Assembly (NCBI RefSeq): GCF_003386535.1 | Contig: NZ_QTTN01000017.1 | Span: forward strand, 25,854 to 89,853 | Direction: 5' to 3' | Origin: Paenibacillus taihuensis | GTDB lineage: Bacteria; Bacillota; Bacilli; Paenibacillales; Paenibacillaceae | DNA length: 64,000 nucleotides | Part shown: positions 1-8,357 of the stretch, one piece after another | Layout of the letters: each line of letters starts with the position of its first letter | Numbering within the stretch: position 1 is the stretch's first letter | Made by a program: the position numbers and the translations under genes | Notes under the pieces: model-generated | Databases searched by the model: none | Seen by the model: the letters and a program-made list of their open reading frames with translations, nothing else | Told to the model about the DNA's origin: nothing

Positions 1-774
1 GCCGGGAAGTTCGGCGAGTATATGGGACGTGTCGAGATTTGGTTCGATGCAAAGACGAAGCGGCCACGGTTCAAAGCGATCTGCCTGCCGATGGAAGCAC
101 GCGCAGGTCTGGAACAGCCAGAGGCGACCGCCATTATAGGCAGCTTCAAGACCGAAGGCGAGCGCCGGCTCAGCCGGGTCGTCGCCACGCTGGATGCGCC
201 GCTTGCGCTCGCGCCGGATAGGGAGTCGCCGCTCGGCAATTTGCTCGCTGCGGGCCTCCGGCGCTGGACGAATGCCGAAATCGGCATCGTCAACGCAGGG
301 CAGCTGCTTCGCAGCCTCGCCGCAGGCGAAGTGACGGCCGGCGACCTGCACGCGCTGTGCCCGTCGCCGATCAATCCGTGCCGGATGAAGCTGACCGGCA
401 AGATGATTCGCATGTCGCTCGAAGAGGCGCTGCTTCCGGAGTACATCGACAAGCCGATTCGCGGCTTTGGTTTCCGCGGGCTTGTCCTCGGCACGCTTGC
501 CGTAGACGGACTTGCGATCGAATATGTGCCGGACAACCCGGACTTGGGCAAGATCATGTCCATCCTGGTGAACGGCGAGCCACTGCAGGACGATCAGATG
601 TATGTCGTCGGCACGATCGACATGTTCACGTTCGGTGTCGGCTACGAGAAGATCAAGAACGGACTGGACATCGATTACTATTTGCCGGAGTTTATCAGAG
701 GCGTGTTGGAGCATGAGCTTCAAGATCAGGGAGCGATCGCCGACAGCCATCACACGCGTTGGCTAGCGATATAA
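1..774 (+). CDS. 5'-nucleotidase-type metallophosphatase, C-terminal part (5' end outside window)
   Basis: The reading frame is open from base 1, so the gene begins upstream of the window; only about 257 C-terminal residues are visible. The segment matches the C-terminal substrate-binding domain of bifunctional metallophosphatase/5'-nucleotidases: an 'SPLGNLLAAGLR' stretch followed by 'IGIVNAGQLLRSL' (the usual N-G/A-G motif) and a late 'YVVGTIDMFTFGVGY' strand. The metal-binding calcineurin-like domain would lie upstream. These enzymes hydrolyse nucleotides or related phosphoesters. The ATG at 22 is internal, not a start. No terminator follows; uppP starts 88 bp downstream. Family assignment is good, substrate unknown. 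Confidence 0.75.
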   Translation, partial: AGKFGEYMGRVEIWFDAKTKRPRFKAICLPMEARAGLEQPEATAIIGSFKTEGERRLSRVVATLDAPLALAPDRESPLGNLLAAGLRRWTNAEIGIVNAGQLLRSLAAGEVTAGDLHALCPSPINPCRMKLTGKMIRMSLEEALLPEYIDKPIRGFGFRGLVLGTLAVDGLAIEYVPDNPDLGKIMSILVNGEPLQDDQMYVVGTIDMFTFGVGYEKIKNGLDIDYYLPEFIRGVLEHELQDQGAIADSHHTRWLAI

Positions 775-782
775 CATAGGAT

Positions 783-823
783 TTGATTTTCATATCAAAT
801 GATTTTCATATCAATTGATTTTC
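783..823. repeat. 16-bp tandem repeat of a dyad, 2.5 copies, upstream of uppP
   Basis: Two consecutive 16-bp units, TTGATTTTCATATCAA (783-798) and ATGATTTTCATATCAA (799-814), are followed by a half unit TTGATTTTC (815-823). Each unit is itself an inverted repeat (TTGAT-n6-ATCAA). The block lies 40 bp before the uppP start codon. Tandem dyads at a promoter-proximal site suggest an operator; the protein that would bind is unknown. Confidence 0.6.
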
Positions 824-862
824 TTACCATTATGCGTATTCGTTTTGATTCAGGAGGATCTA

Positions 863-1714
863 ATGGAAAACATTATTCATGCGGTTATTTTAGGTATTGT
901 AGAAGGTTTGACGGAGTTTTTGCCCGTTTCATCGTCAGGTCATATGATTTTGACGAACAAGCTGCTTGATATCTCTTCGGACGATCAAGCGATCGTCACA
1001 TTCGAAATTGTCATTCAGCTCGGAGCGATCCTGGCAATGGCCATCGTGTACTGGAATCGGATTCTCGATCTGTTCGGCCTTTCGCGCAAGCAGCAGTCTC
1101 TAGGTACATTTACGACAGGACGAAGCGCAATTCGTCGTCGCAGGCTGAACCTGATTCACGTTGCGCTCGGTATCGTTCCGGCAATGGCACTCGCTTATTT
1201 GTTGAAAGACATCATTAAAGGCGAAGGCTTCAACCAGGCGCCTGTTCTTTTTTCCCTTGTAGTCGGTGGTATCTATATGATTGCTGCAGAATGGCTCAAT
1301 CGCACACGTCGAGTGAAGATCACCGCTGAGACGATGGACGATATCTCCTATAAACAGGCGTTCATGATCGGCTTACTGCAGTGCTTGTCGCTCTGGCCAG
1401 GCTTCTCCCGTTCGGGTTCGACAATTGCTGGGGGAATGCTGACAGGAACGAGCTACAGAGCTGCTGCGGATTTCTCCTTCCTGATGGCGATTCCAATCAT
1501 GGTCGCTGCGACGGGCTACGAAATGCTTGATAACTACAAATTTATTGAAGGCGACAACCTGATGTTCTTCATCGTCGGCTTTCTTGTTTCGTTCGTTGTG
1601 GCATGGCTCGTCATCGTATTGTTCCTGCGCTTCATCCAGAAGGTCAAGCTGACACATTTTGCGATTTACCGTTTCGTTTTGGCGGCATTGTTCTGGATTT
1701 TCGTCATGAGATAA
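863..1714 (+). CDS. uppP: undecaprenyl-diphosphatase (UppP/BacA)
   Basis: Integral membrane enzyme that dephosphorylates undecaprenyl pyrophosphate to recycle the lipid carrier for peptidoglycan and wall polymers; overexpression is known to give bacitracin resistance. The 283-residue protein has the family signature near the N-terminus ('GIVEGLTEFLPVSSSGHM', residues about 9-26) and the second signature 'WPGFSRSGSTI' with the conserved arginine and serines. Several hydrophobic helices span the rest. I chose ATG 863 because AGGAGG (852-857) sits 5 bases before it; an in-frame ATG at 815 lies inside the upstream repeat and has no ribosome site. The usual family length (about 270-280) fits. Confidence 0.95.
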   Translation: MENIIHAVILGIVEGLTEFLPVSSSGHMILTNKLLDISSDDQAIVTFEIVIQLGAILAMAIVYWNRILDLFGLSRKQQSLGTFTTGRSAIRRRRLNLIHVALGIVPAMALAYLLKDIIKGEGFNQAPVLFSLVVGGIYMIAAEWLNRTRRVKITAETMDDISYKQAFMIGLLQCLSLWPGFSRSGSTIAGGMLTGTSYRAAADFSFLMAIPIMVAATGYEMLDNYKFIEGDNLMFFIVGFLVSFVVAWLVIVLFLRFIQKVKLTHFAIYRFVLAALFWIFVMR

Positions 1715-1852
1715 GAAAAATAACAGGTTTTGTCGATCTTTGCCGAATCAGATGTTGCTCTTTTCCCATAAATCCCTTACATTAATCTTACGAGGGATTT
1801 CCTCGAAATTACCAATTAATTGGAAAATAGATGCAAGGCAGGGGTCGATACG

Positions 1853-2968
1853 ATGCGATTATTGCCCATACAGATGTGCCGACCAGGTATGCGATTAGCC
1901 AAGAAGATTTATTCTGAGGACGGCGTCGTTCTTCTCAGCGAGAACGTTGAGCTATCAGCCAGGCTGATTAACCGTCTCTCCGAATGCGGGGTTTATTTCG
2001 TATATATTCAGGACCCGCGTTTGGCTGACCTTGTTATACCTGATCTGATCAGCGAAGATACCAGACAGCGGGCGCTTAGTGAGATTCGCACCAATTTCCG
2101 AGATCTGATGGATCGGCCCAATCGGAAGAGCGGCGTTACTTATCCTTATATTGCGAAGTCCTTCAAGCAGATCATGGGAATGGTCATCGATGATTTAACC
2201 GACCAGAAGGATGCAATGATCATGCTCATGAATATGGGCATCGTCGATGATTATTTATTTCAGCATTCGCTGAATGTCTCGGTATATACGACGCTGCTCG
2301 GCATTGCGAACGGCTATAACCGGGACGAGCTGATGACGCTTGGTCTAGGTGCGATGCTGCATGATATTGGCAAGACTCAAATTAGTCCGAACATTCTCAA
2401 GAAGCAAGGCTCGCTTACGTTCGAGGAGTATGAAGAGATGAAGCGGCATGCAGAGCGCGGTTATCTTCTGCTGAAGGATGAGCCGAACATCCCGCTAATT
2501 GCTGCCCATTGCGCGTATCAGCATCATGAGCGGCTTGACGGAAGCGGTTATCCGCGTGGCATTAAAGGGGACGAGATTCACGAGTATGCCAAGTGGATCG
2601 GGCTTGTCGATTCTTATGATGCCATGACGACGACACGTATTTATCGGCGGCCGATGCTGCCGCATGAAGCGGTTGAATCGTTGTATGCAGGGACGGGGAC
2701 GCTGTATGAGCAGCGCATGCTCCAGCTGTTCCGGGACAAAGTCGCCATTTATCCGCTCGGTATCACGGTGAAGCTGCAGTCTGGAGAGTTCGGCGTCGTT
2801 GTCGATATTAACTCTTCCTGTCCGCACCGCCCGGTTGTGCGCGTGCTTAATAATGAGAATGGCGAAGAGCTGAATGCGCCTTATGAGGTGGATCTGTCGA
2901 CACAGCTGACTACGATGATTGTTGGCGTCAATGATGATCCGCATTTGCCGGAAGCCTCCGGCACGTAA
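1853..2968 (+). CDS. HD-GYP domain protein, candidate c-di-GMP phosphodiesterase
   Basis: A 371-residue cytoplasmic protein. Residues 1-120 form an N-terminal region typical of stand-alone HD-GYP proteins ('VCRPGMRLAKKIYSEDG'-like start, a short beta segment also seen in DUF3391-type proteins). The HD-GYP domain follows, with H170-D171 in 'HDIGKTQI', 'HHERLDGSGYPRG' and 'DSYDAMTT'. Such domains hydrolyse c-di-GMP. Start ATG 1853 has AGGCAGGGG 9 bases upstream; a TTG at 1820 is possible but lacks a ribosome site. It is monocistronic, with a terminator 40 bp downstream. A second HD-GYP gene is at 61755. Confidence 0.85.
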   Translation: MRLLPIQMCRPGMRLAKKIYSEDGVVLLSENVELSARLINRLSECGVYFVYIQDPRLADLVIPDLISEDTRQRALSEIRTNFRDLMDRPNRKSGVTYPYIAKSFKQIMGMVIDDLTDQKDAMIMLMNMGIVDDYLFQHSLNVSVYTTLLGIANGYNRDELMTLGLGAMLHDIGKTQISPNILKKQGSLTFEEYEEMKRHAERGYLLLKDEPNIPLIAAHCAYQHHERLDGSGYPRGIKGDEIHEYAKWIGLVDSYDAMTTTRIYRRPMLPHEAVESLYAGTGTLYEQRMLQLFRDKVAIYPLGITVKLQSGEFGVVVDINSSCPHRPVVRVLNNENGEELNAPYEVDLSTQLTTMIVGVNDDPHLPEASGT

Positions 2969-3005
2969 TGATAAGGAATCCTTTCTTTTTTAATACGAAA
3001 TGACA

Positions 3006-3030
3006 GAGGAGCCGACGAGGCTCCTTTTTT
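3006..3030 (+). terminator. rho-independent terminator after the HD-GYP gene
   Basis: Stem GGAGCC (3008-3013) / GGCTCC (3019-3024) with a 5-nt loop, followed by six T residues. Confidence 0.8.
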
Positions 3031-3061
3031 CTGGAACGTCCGTTTGAAAACGCCGGATAGG

Positions 3062-3091
3062 TTTGCAACAAACGGGCTTGAACATTACAAT
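3062..3091 (+). promoter_or_regulatory. sigma-A-type promoter candidate for yfkAB
   Basis: TTTGCA (3062-3067), an 18-bp spacer, then TACAAT (3086-3091), about 55 bp before the yfkAB start. Match to consensus is moderate. Confidence 0.4.
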
Positions 3092-3146
3092 AAGAAGATA
3101 TGAAGAACGAACGTTTATTTCAAATAAAGTCAGGTGCTGAACATTG

Positions 3147-4277
3147 ATGCAAAATGCAATACGTATAATGGATCCATACTCGAATTATTCCCCTTCAAAT
3201 GACCATTGGGACCCGATTATCTCGCTTAGGAAGCATGGTCGTCATGTGCTGACAAGCGTAGAGATGACGATGTCCAATTTGTGCAATATGCGCTGCGAGC
3301 ATTGTGCGGTCGGCGATACGCTCGTTATGGCAGAGCCGGCGAAGCTGCCGCTTGATCAGATGCTGCGCAGGCTCGAAGAAGTGGAGCATTTGAAGACGAT
3401 CAGCATTACCGGCGGTGAGCCAACCTTCTCGTCACGCACGGTGAAGGAATATATCATCCCGCTCTTGAAATACGCGCGAAGCCGCGGCATATCGTCGCAG
3501 ATCAACTCGAACATCACGCTGGATTACAGCCGTTATGAGGAGATTGCGCCATACCTCGACGTCATGCATATTTCGTTCAACTATACGAATAGCGATGATT
3601 TTCATGAGATCGGCTTTGCGAAGAGCGGCCATCCGGTTCCGAAGGAAACAGCAGCCCGCATGTATGAGCGGATGATTGACAATGCGCGACGTCTCAGTGA
3701 TGGCGGATTGTTCGTCTCGGCAGAGTCGATGATTAACTTCCGCACGTATAACAAGATGCCTGAGATTCACAAGCTTATACTTGAGATGGGCTGCAAGCGC
3801 CATGAGGTTCATCCTATGTATCCGAGTGCGTTCGCTGCTGATTTGCCAGTCATTACGCCTGACCAAATGCGTGATGCCGTTAACGCGCTTCTCGACAGCA
3901 GAGACCCATCCGTCTGGATGCTGTTCGGTACGCTGCCGTTCTACCAATGCAACGACAATGCAGAGGATCGCAAGCTGCTGAATCGTCTTGCAAGCGAGAA
4001 GCTCGTTACCGTTCGGAACGACCCGGATGGCCGTAACCGGTTGAACGTCAACTTGTTTACGGGCGATGTGTTCGTTACGGACTTCTCCGATGTGCCGGCG
4101 TTCGGCAATATCGGCGATGATCGGCTGGACGATCTGTTCGGCCGCTGGCTGGCGCATCCGCTTGCCCGCAGCGTAGACTGCCATTGTCCGGCTGCCGCAT
4201 GCTGCGGACCGAACCTGCTGGTGAAAGATATGTATTATCGGGATGTTGATTTCGGAACTCGTCAAGCGATTATGTAA
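3147..4277 (+). CDS. yfkAB: radical SAM / CxCxxxxC-motif protein YfkAB
   Basis: A radical S-adenosylmethionine enzyme of unknown substrate. The [4Fe-4S] binding motif is CNMRCEHC (CX3CX2C) at about residues 46-53, followed by 'ITGGEPTFSS', the GGE motif that contacts SAM. The C-terminus carries a second cysteine cluster, 'CHCPAAACCGPN', which is the CxCxxxxC feature that names the family and may hold an auxiliary cluster. Length (about 376) equals that of B. subtilis YfkAB. TTG 3144 and ATG 3147 are adjacent possible starts behind AGGTG (3132-3136). The next gene, a CNNM/CBS protein, begins 50 bp downstream and may be co-transcribed. Confidence 0.85.
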   Translation: MQNAIRIMDPYSNYSPSNDHWDPIISLRKHGRHVLTSVEMTMSNLCNMRCEHCAVGDTLVMAEPAKLPLDQMLRRLEEVEHLKTISITGGEPTFSSRTVKEYIIPLLKYARSRGISSQINSNITLDYSRYEEIAPYLDVMHISFNYTNSDDFHEIGFAKSGHPVPKETAARMYERMIDNARRLSDGGLFVSAESMINFRTYNKMPEIHKLILEMGCKRHEVHPMYPSAFAADLPVITPDQMRDAVNALLDSRDPSVWMLFGTLPFYQCNDNAEDRKLLNRLASEKLVTVRNDPDGRNRLNVNLFTGDVFVTDFSDVPAFGNIGDDRLDDLFGRWLAHPLARSVDCHCPAAACCGPNLLVKDMYYRDVDFGTRQAIM

Positions 4278-4290
4278 GGCGATGTCGGGG

Positions 4291-4307
4291 ACCGGCAGCT
4301 TGCCGGT
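4291..4307 (+). other. short perfect hairpin in the yfkAB/hlyC-like intergenic gap
   Basis: ACCGGCA-GCT-TGCCGGT, a 7-bp stem with a 3-nt loop, without a T run. It ends directly before the GAGAGGAG ribosome site (4308-4315) of the next gene, so it could affect translation or mRNA stability. Function is inference. Confidence 0.4.
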
Positions 4308-4327
4308 GAGAGGAGCGTACAACTGCT

Positions 4328-5674
4328 GTGCATGAATTTGAATTTGGCAAAATCGTACTCAATATCAGTCTTGTCCTTTTTCTTGTCTTGTTAAACGGCT
4401 TTTTCGTTGCGGCGGAATTCGCGCTTGTCAAAGTGCGTCAGTCCCGCCTCACGCAGTTGTCCAATGAAGGTCATACGCGTGCCAAGTACGCGCTGAAAGT
4501 AAACAAACGGCTGGACGCTTATCTGTCTGCGACTCAGTTCGGGATTACGCTCGCATCGCTGGCACTCGGTTGGATAGGGGAGCCGGCAATTTCCGAACTC
4601 ATCGTGGAACCGATCTTCGCAAGTATCGGCCTGTCCGACGGTCCAGTATTGCATACGATCTCGGTCGCAATCGGCTTCCTCGTCATTACGTTCCTGCACA
4701 TCGTGCTTGGCGAGCTGGCGCCGAAGTCGCTCGCAATTCAGAAGTCTGAAGCTACCTCGCTCTGGCTGTCGATGCCGCTGCTCTATTTCTACCGGATGTT
4801 CCTGCCGTTTATTTGGCTGCTGAACGGCTCCGCGAATGCGCTGCTGCGCTTCGTCGGGGTCGAGCCGGCAAGCGAGCATGATTCGGCACATACGGAGGAA
4901 GAAATTCGAATTCTGATGGATCAGAGCGCGAAGAGCGGCATTATCGACAAAGAGGAGCTGCAGCTGTTCGATAACATCTTCGAATTCTCCGACCGGCTTG
5001 CCCGGGAAGTTATGCTGCCGCGTACCGATATGGACTGCTTGTACGCCGACCAATCGTTCGAGGAGAACATGAAGCACGTCTACGCGACGAAGCATACCCG
5101 TTATCCGGTCTGCGTTGAAGATAAGGACCAGCTGATCGGTTTCGTACATATTACGGATTTGCTGACGGCAGATCCGGATGAAGACCAGTCGCTGCGCAAA
5201 TTCCTTCGCCCGATACTCAATGTGCCGGAATCGATGGAGATCAGCCATGTGCTGAAGCTGATGCAGCGCAAGCATTCGCAGCTCGCTATCGTCGTTGACG
5301 AATACGGCGGTACGGCAGGGATGCTGACAACCGAGTCGATTCTTGAGGAAATTGTCGGCGAGATCCATGACGAATTCGACAATGAGCAGCCGAACATTGT
5401 CGTCAACGGCGACATCACTTCGGTTGATGGACGGATGCTGATCGAAGAGATTAACGACATGTTCAATCTGGATATCGAGGATGACGATGTCGATACGATC
5501 GGCGGCTGGCTGTTTACGAAGCTGGAGGGCAGCCCGGTCGTCGGCAAGAAGATCGAAACAGGTGGCCATATATTTGAAGTGGCAGAGAGCGAGCGGCTTC
5601 GTGTGCTGCGCGTTCACATCTACGCGTCTCCGAAGGTTTCCGGGCAGGAACTCGTTTCTGAGGATCAAGAATAA
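4328..5674 (+). CDS. CNNM/CBS/CorC_HlyC family membrane protein (hemolysin-related transporter)
   Basis: A 448-residue protein of the CorC/HlyC family, known for Mg2+/Co2+ transport or resistance. Order of parts: DUF21/CNNM membrane domain with about four hydrophobic segments (residues 5-195, including 'VAAEFALVKVRQSRL'), a tandem CBS pair (about 215-335, 'VMLPRTDMDCLY' and 'IVVDEYGGTAGMLT'), and a C-terminal CorC_HlyC domain (about 345-440, 'VDTIGGWLF'). The start is GTG 4328 behind GAGAGGAG; the ATG at 4332 is out of frame. A strong terminator follows. Transported ion cannot be read from the sequence. Confidence 0.85.
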   Translation: MHEFEFGKIVLNISLVLFLVLLNGFFVAAEFALVKVRQSRLTQLSNEGHTRAKYALKVNKRLDAYLSATQFGITLASLALGWIGEPAISELIVEPIFASIGLSDGPVLHTISVAIGFLVITFLHIVLGELAPKSLAIQKSEATSLWLSMPLLYFYRMFLPFIWLLNGSANALLRFVGVEPASEHDSAHTEEEIRILMDQSAKSGIIDKEELQLFDNIFEFSDRLAREVMLPRTDMDCLYADQSFEENMKHVYATKHTRYPVCVEDKDQLIGFVHITDLLTADPDEDQSLRKFLRPILNVPESMEISHVLKLMQRKHSQLAIVVDEYGGTAGMLTTESILEEIVGEIHDEFDNEQPNIVVNGDITSVDGRMLIEEINDMFNLDIEDDDVDTIGGWLFTKLEGSPVVGKKIETGGHIFEVAESERLRVLRVHIYASPKVSGQELVSEDQE

Positions 5675-5683
5675 CGGTTAAGT

Positions 5684-5719
5684 AGTCTGTACCTGGCTAA
5701 CAGGTACAGACTTTTTTTT
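5684..5719 (+). terminator. strong rho-independent terminator
   Basis: Perfect 12-bp stem AGTCTGTACCTG (5684-5695) / CAGGTACAGACT (5701-5712), 5-nt loop, followed by a run of T to 5719. Confidence 0.95.
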
Positions 5720-5850
5720 GTCCGCGAGTGAAGCTATCTATTACCCGGGAAATCATTAAATAAATCGTAAAAAGAACTAATTCTGGGCGGATATCATATA
5801 TTGTGAAATGGAGTTTGTTTGTGAGTAGCACGATGAGGAGGAGAGCACAG

Positions 5851-6084
5851 GTGAACGCAACGAAGCAAACGCGTGATTGGTATCCTTTTGTCGGTCCCTT
5901 CGATCCTTGTCCGCCTAAATATGTGAAAACTTATGTCGTTCCGCCGAACCAATTTATCCCGTTCCAGCCGATGAATTTACCGCAATTTCCACTGGCGGAT
6001 GCTTTAAGGCTCGGAACGCTATGGCCGGCGTTGTTCAGCCCGTATGAGTCTAAATGCAGACCGGGGGAGGCGCAAAAAGGATGA
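5851..6084 (+). CDS. cotJA: spore coat-associated protein CotJA
   Basis: First gene of a cotJABC operon, whose products are found in the inner spore coat of Bacillus (sigma-E controlled there). The 77-residue, proline-rich protein has the family pattern 'WYPFVGPFDPCPP' near its N-terminus and 'FPLADALRLGTLWPALFSPY' near the C-terminus. I chose GTG 5851, preceded by GAGGAGGAG (5835-5843); the upstream GTG at 5803 has no ribosome site. The stop codon overlaps the cotJB start (ATGA), indicating coupled translation. No clear sigma-E promoter was recognised upstream. Confidence 0.85.
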   Translation: MNATKQTRDWYPFVGPFDPCPPKYVKTYVVPPNQFIPFQPMNLPQFPLADALRLGTLWPALFSPYESKCRPGEAQKG

Positions 6085-6344
6085 GCAAGCAACTGGGTGA
6101 GAACTATTACCGGAAGCTTCTTGAACTTCAGCAGCTTGAGTTTGCCCTCGTCGAGCTGACCCTCTATCTCGATACGCATCCGAACGATCTGCAGGCGCTT
6201 CAGCAGTTCAATCAGCTGGCCCAGCAGCGGCAGCAATGTGCGACGCAGTTCGAGATGGAATATGGTCCGCTTATGCAGTTCGGGCACAGTTTCTCCAAAT
6301 ATCCATGGCAATGGGTCGAGACCCCATGGCCTTGGCAGGTTTAA
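6081..6344 (+). CDS. cotJB: spore coat protein CotJB
   Basis: An 87-residue, mostly helical protein, second in the cotJ operon. The sequence 'YYRKLLELQQLEFALVELTLYLDTHPNDLQAL' near the N-terminus and the C-terminal tryptophan/proline-rich 'YPWQWVETPWPW' are typical of CotJB. It overlaps cotJA by 4 bp and is followed after 27 bp by cotJC. Its role is structural, in coat assembly with CotJA and CotJC. Confidence 0.9.
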   Translation: MSKQLGENYYRKLLELQQLEFALVELTLYLDTHPNDLQALQQFNQLAQQRQQCATQFEMEYGPLMQFGHSFSKYPWQWVETPWPWQV

Positions 6345-6371
6345 GAATAGACGAAGGGAGGACGATGCTGC

Positions 6372-6941
6372 ATGTGGATTTATCAGAAGAAGCTGCAATA
6401 CCCGGTCCGGGTTAGCAAATGCGATCCGCGGGTTGCGCGCTATCTTGTCGAGCAGTACGGGGGAGCGGATGGCGAGCTGTCAGCGGCGCTTCGTTACTTA
6501 AATCAGCGATATTCGATACCAGATAAGGTTATCGGCCTGCTTACGGATATTGGAACCGAAGAATTTGCGCATCTCGAGATGATTGCAACGATGATATACA
6601 AGCTGACGAAGGACGCAACGCCGAGGCAGCTGGAGGAAGCTGGACTCGGGCCGAATTATGTTATTCATGACAATGGGTTGTTCTATAACAACTCCTCCGG
6701 CGTTCCATGGACTGCAGCCTACATTCAAGCAAAAGGCGACCCGCTGGCGGACCTGTATGAAGATATTGCGGCAGAAGAGAAGGCGCGCGCAACGTATCAG
6801 TGGATTATCGACATGACGGATGACGTGGATCTGCAGGATAGTCTGAAGTTTTTGCGTGAGCGCGAGATCGTCCATGCCATGCGGTTCAAAGAAGCGGTAG
6901 AGATGATCAAGGCGGATCGGGATACGAAAAAAGTGTTCTAG
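6372..6941 (+). CDS. cotJC: manganese-catalase-like spore coat protein CotJC
   Basis: Third gene of the cotJ operon. The 189-residue protein belongs to the ferritin-like Mn-catalase family: 'TEEFAHLEMIATMIYKLT' (about 56-74) and 'AAEEKARATYQWI...LKFLREREIVHAMRFKEA' supply the carboxylate and histidine ligands (E-x6-Y... H) expected for a di-manganese centre. Length matches B. subtilis CotJC. ATG 6372 has GGGAGG upstream. Catalase activity is inferred from the family. A terminator follows. Confidence 0.92.
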   Translation: MWIYQKKLQYPVRVSKCDPRVARYLVEQYGGADGELSAALRYLNQRYSIPDKVIGLLTDIGTEEFAHLEMIATMIYKLTKDATPRQLEEAGLGPNYVIHDNGLFYNNSSGVPWTAAYIQAKGDPLADLYEDIAAEEKARATYQWIIDMTDDVDLQDSLKFLREREIVHAMRFKEAVEMIKADRDTKKVF

Positions 6942-6962
6942 TCTGCGCGTAATAGAGGTGTG

Positions 6963-6996
6963 AGCTGGCATGCCAGGGAGGCGTGCCGGCTTTTTT
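6963..6996 (+). terminator. terminator of the cotJ operon
   Basis: 12-bp stem AGCTGGCATGCC (6963-6974) / GGCGTGCCGGCT (6980-6991) containing two G-T pairs, loop AGGGA, then six T. Confidence 0.85.
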
Positions 6997-7110
6997 GGCT
7001 TGTACGAAATATCGAAGAAATTGTAAAAATCTATGAATCACAGAAACTTTTCATGGAAAGCAGGCGTCTACAAAGTACGAACATTACTCGTATTTTGGAA
7101 ATGAGGCCAG

Positions 7111-8319
7111 TTGAATTACATGCAAAATAATGTACCAGCGGGCAGTAGAACCGGTTCGAGATCATCTGGATCAGGAACGCCTGCTGCACCGCCTAGAAAG
7201 CAAACTCCCCCGCAGACGCCTTTCGCGAGACGTCTGAAACGTATTGTCAAATCCGTCGCTATTGTCGCAATCGTTTTCATCATGCTAGGTATCGCCGGCA
7301 TGATCTGGATGTTTATTACGCCATCAGGCAACAACTTTCGCTATTTAATTGCAGATACGATCATTACAACCAAACATCGTTATTTAGCCAAATATATTAT
7401 CGGACAGACTGAGCTCGATAAACGGGTCAAAGCGTATCAGAACCGCTTCGATGCGATGGGCGAGGAACGGGATACGCATGAAATTCATCCAACACCCACA
7501 GAAGGATCAGGCGAGCAGACGAGTACGAATAACAGTGAAGCCGTGCAGGAGAAGCCGCTTGTGGAGATCGAGAAAATTTCGGGACACGGCTATAGCGGTT
7601 ATGTGATGACGGTGAATGATCCGAAGAAGATTCGTATCGTCGTGCCAGAGAAGCAGGGCCGAGGAGAGCGCGTGCTCAGCATGGTGCAGCGGACCGGTGC
7701 GATTGCAGGCGTCAATGGCGGCGGCTTCGCTGATCCGAATTGGAATGGAAACGGGTTCCAGCCCATCGGCATCGTCATGTCGGGCGGGGAGCTGTTCTAT
7801 AGCGATCTTGGCAAGTCGCGTTCGACGCAGGTCGTCGGGATCGATAAGGAGGGCAAAATGATCGCAGGCCGCTATTCGCTCGATGAGCTGAAGCAGCTTG
7901 GCGTGCAGGAAGCGGTCACGTTCCAGCCGCGGATTATAGTCAACGGCAAAGGGCTGATTAAGAACGCCGCGGACGGATGGGGGATTGCGCCGAGAACGGC
8001 AATGGGGCAGCGGGAAGACGGCGCAATCTTGTTCGTCGTTATCGACGGCCGCCAGCCGGGGCACAGTATTGGAGCAAACCTGTACGATGTGCAAAATATC
8101 ATGCTCGCGCACGGCGCAGTCATCGCCGCGAATCTCGATGGCGGCTCATCTACCATGCTGGTGAAAGATGGAGAGGTGCTGAACAAGCCGTCGACGAAGA
8201 GCAGCGAAGGGCGGTATTTGCCGACGGCGTGGCTCGTGTTCGAGCATCCGGAGCAGGCGGTTATTCCGAATGTGTGGGCGGGGCTTAAGCCAGGCGATAT
8301 TGATCCAGGCAAATGGTAG
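7111..8319 (+). CDS. membrane-anchored phosphodiester glycosidase (NAGPA domain) protein
   Basis: A 402-residue protein with a basic, proline-rich cytoplasmic N-terminus, one transmembrane helix (about 48-70, 'SVAIVAIVFIMLGIAGMIWMF'-type stretch) and an extracellular NAGPA domain (about 185-385). The domain shows 'AGVNGGGFADPNWNGNG', 'PRTAMGQREDGAILFVVIDGRQ' and 'AANLDGGSSTMLV', the hallmark motifs of the phosphodiester alpha-N-acetylglucosaminidase family found in exopolysaccharide and cell-envelope proteins. Substrate is unknown. The start could be TTG 7111 or ATG 7120 (TGAGG at 7102-7106). A HAD phosphatase gene follows 38 bp later, so the two may be co-transcribed. Confidence 0.85.
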   Translation: MNYMQNNVPAGSRTGSRSSGSGTPAAPPRKQTPPQTPFARRLKRIVKSVAIVAIVFIMLGIAGMIWMFITPSGNNFRYLIADTIITTKHRYLAKYIIGQTELDKRVKAYQNRFDAMGEERDTHEIHPTPTEGSGEQTSTNNSEAVQEKPLVEIEKISGHGYSGYVMTVNDPKKIRIVVPEKQGRGERVLSMVQRTGAIAGVNGGGFADPNWNGNGFQPIGIVMSGGELFYSDLGKSRSTQVVGIDKEGKMIAGRYSLDELKQLGVQEAVTFQPRIIVNGKGLIKNAADGWGIAPRTAMGQREDGAILFVVIDGRQPGHSIGANLYDVQNIMLAHGAVIAANLDGGSSTMLVKDGEVLNKPSTKSSEGRYLPTAWLVFEHPEQAVIPNVWAGLKPGDIDPGKW

Positions 8320-8357
8320 AGGTATGATAAAAGGCAATCTAGGGTGAAAAGAGGTTT

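Noticed and set aside
5780..5810. Sigma-E promoter for cotJ around CATATATT
   Set aside because: The -10-like word has no fitting -35 element at 14-15 bp.
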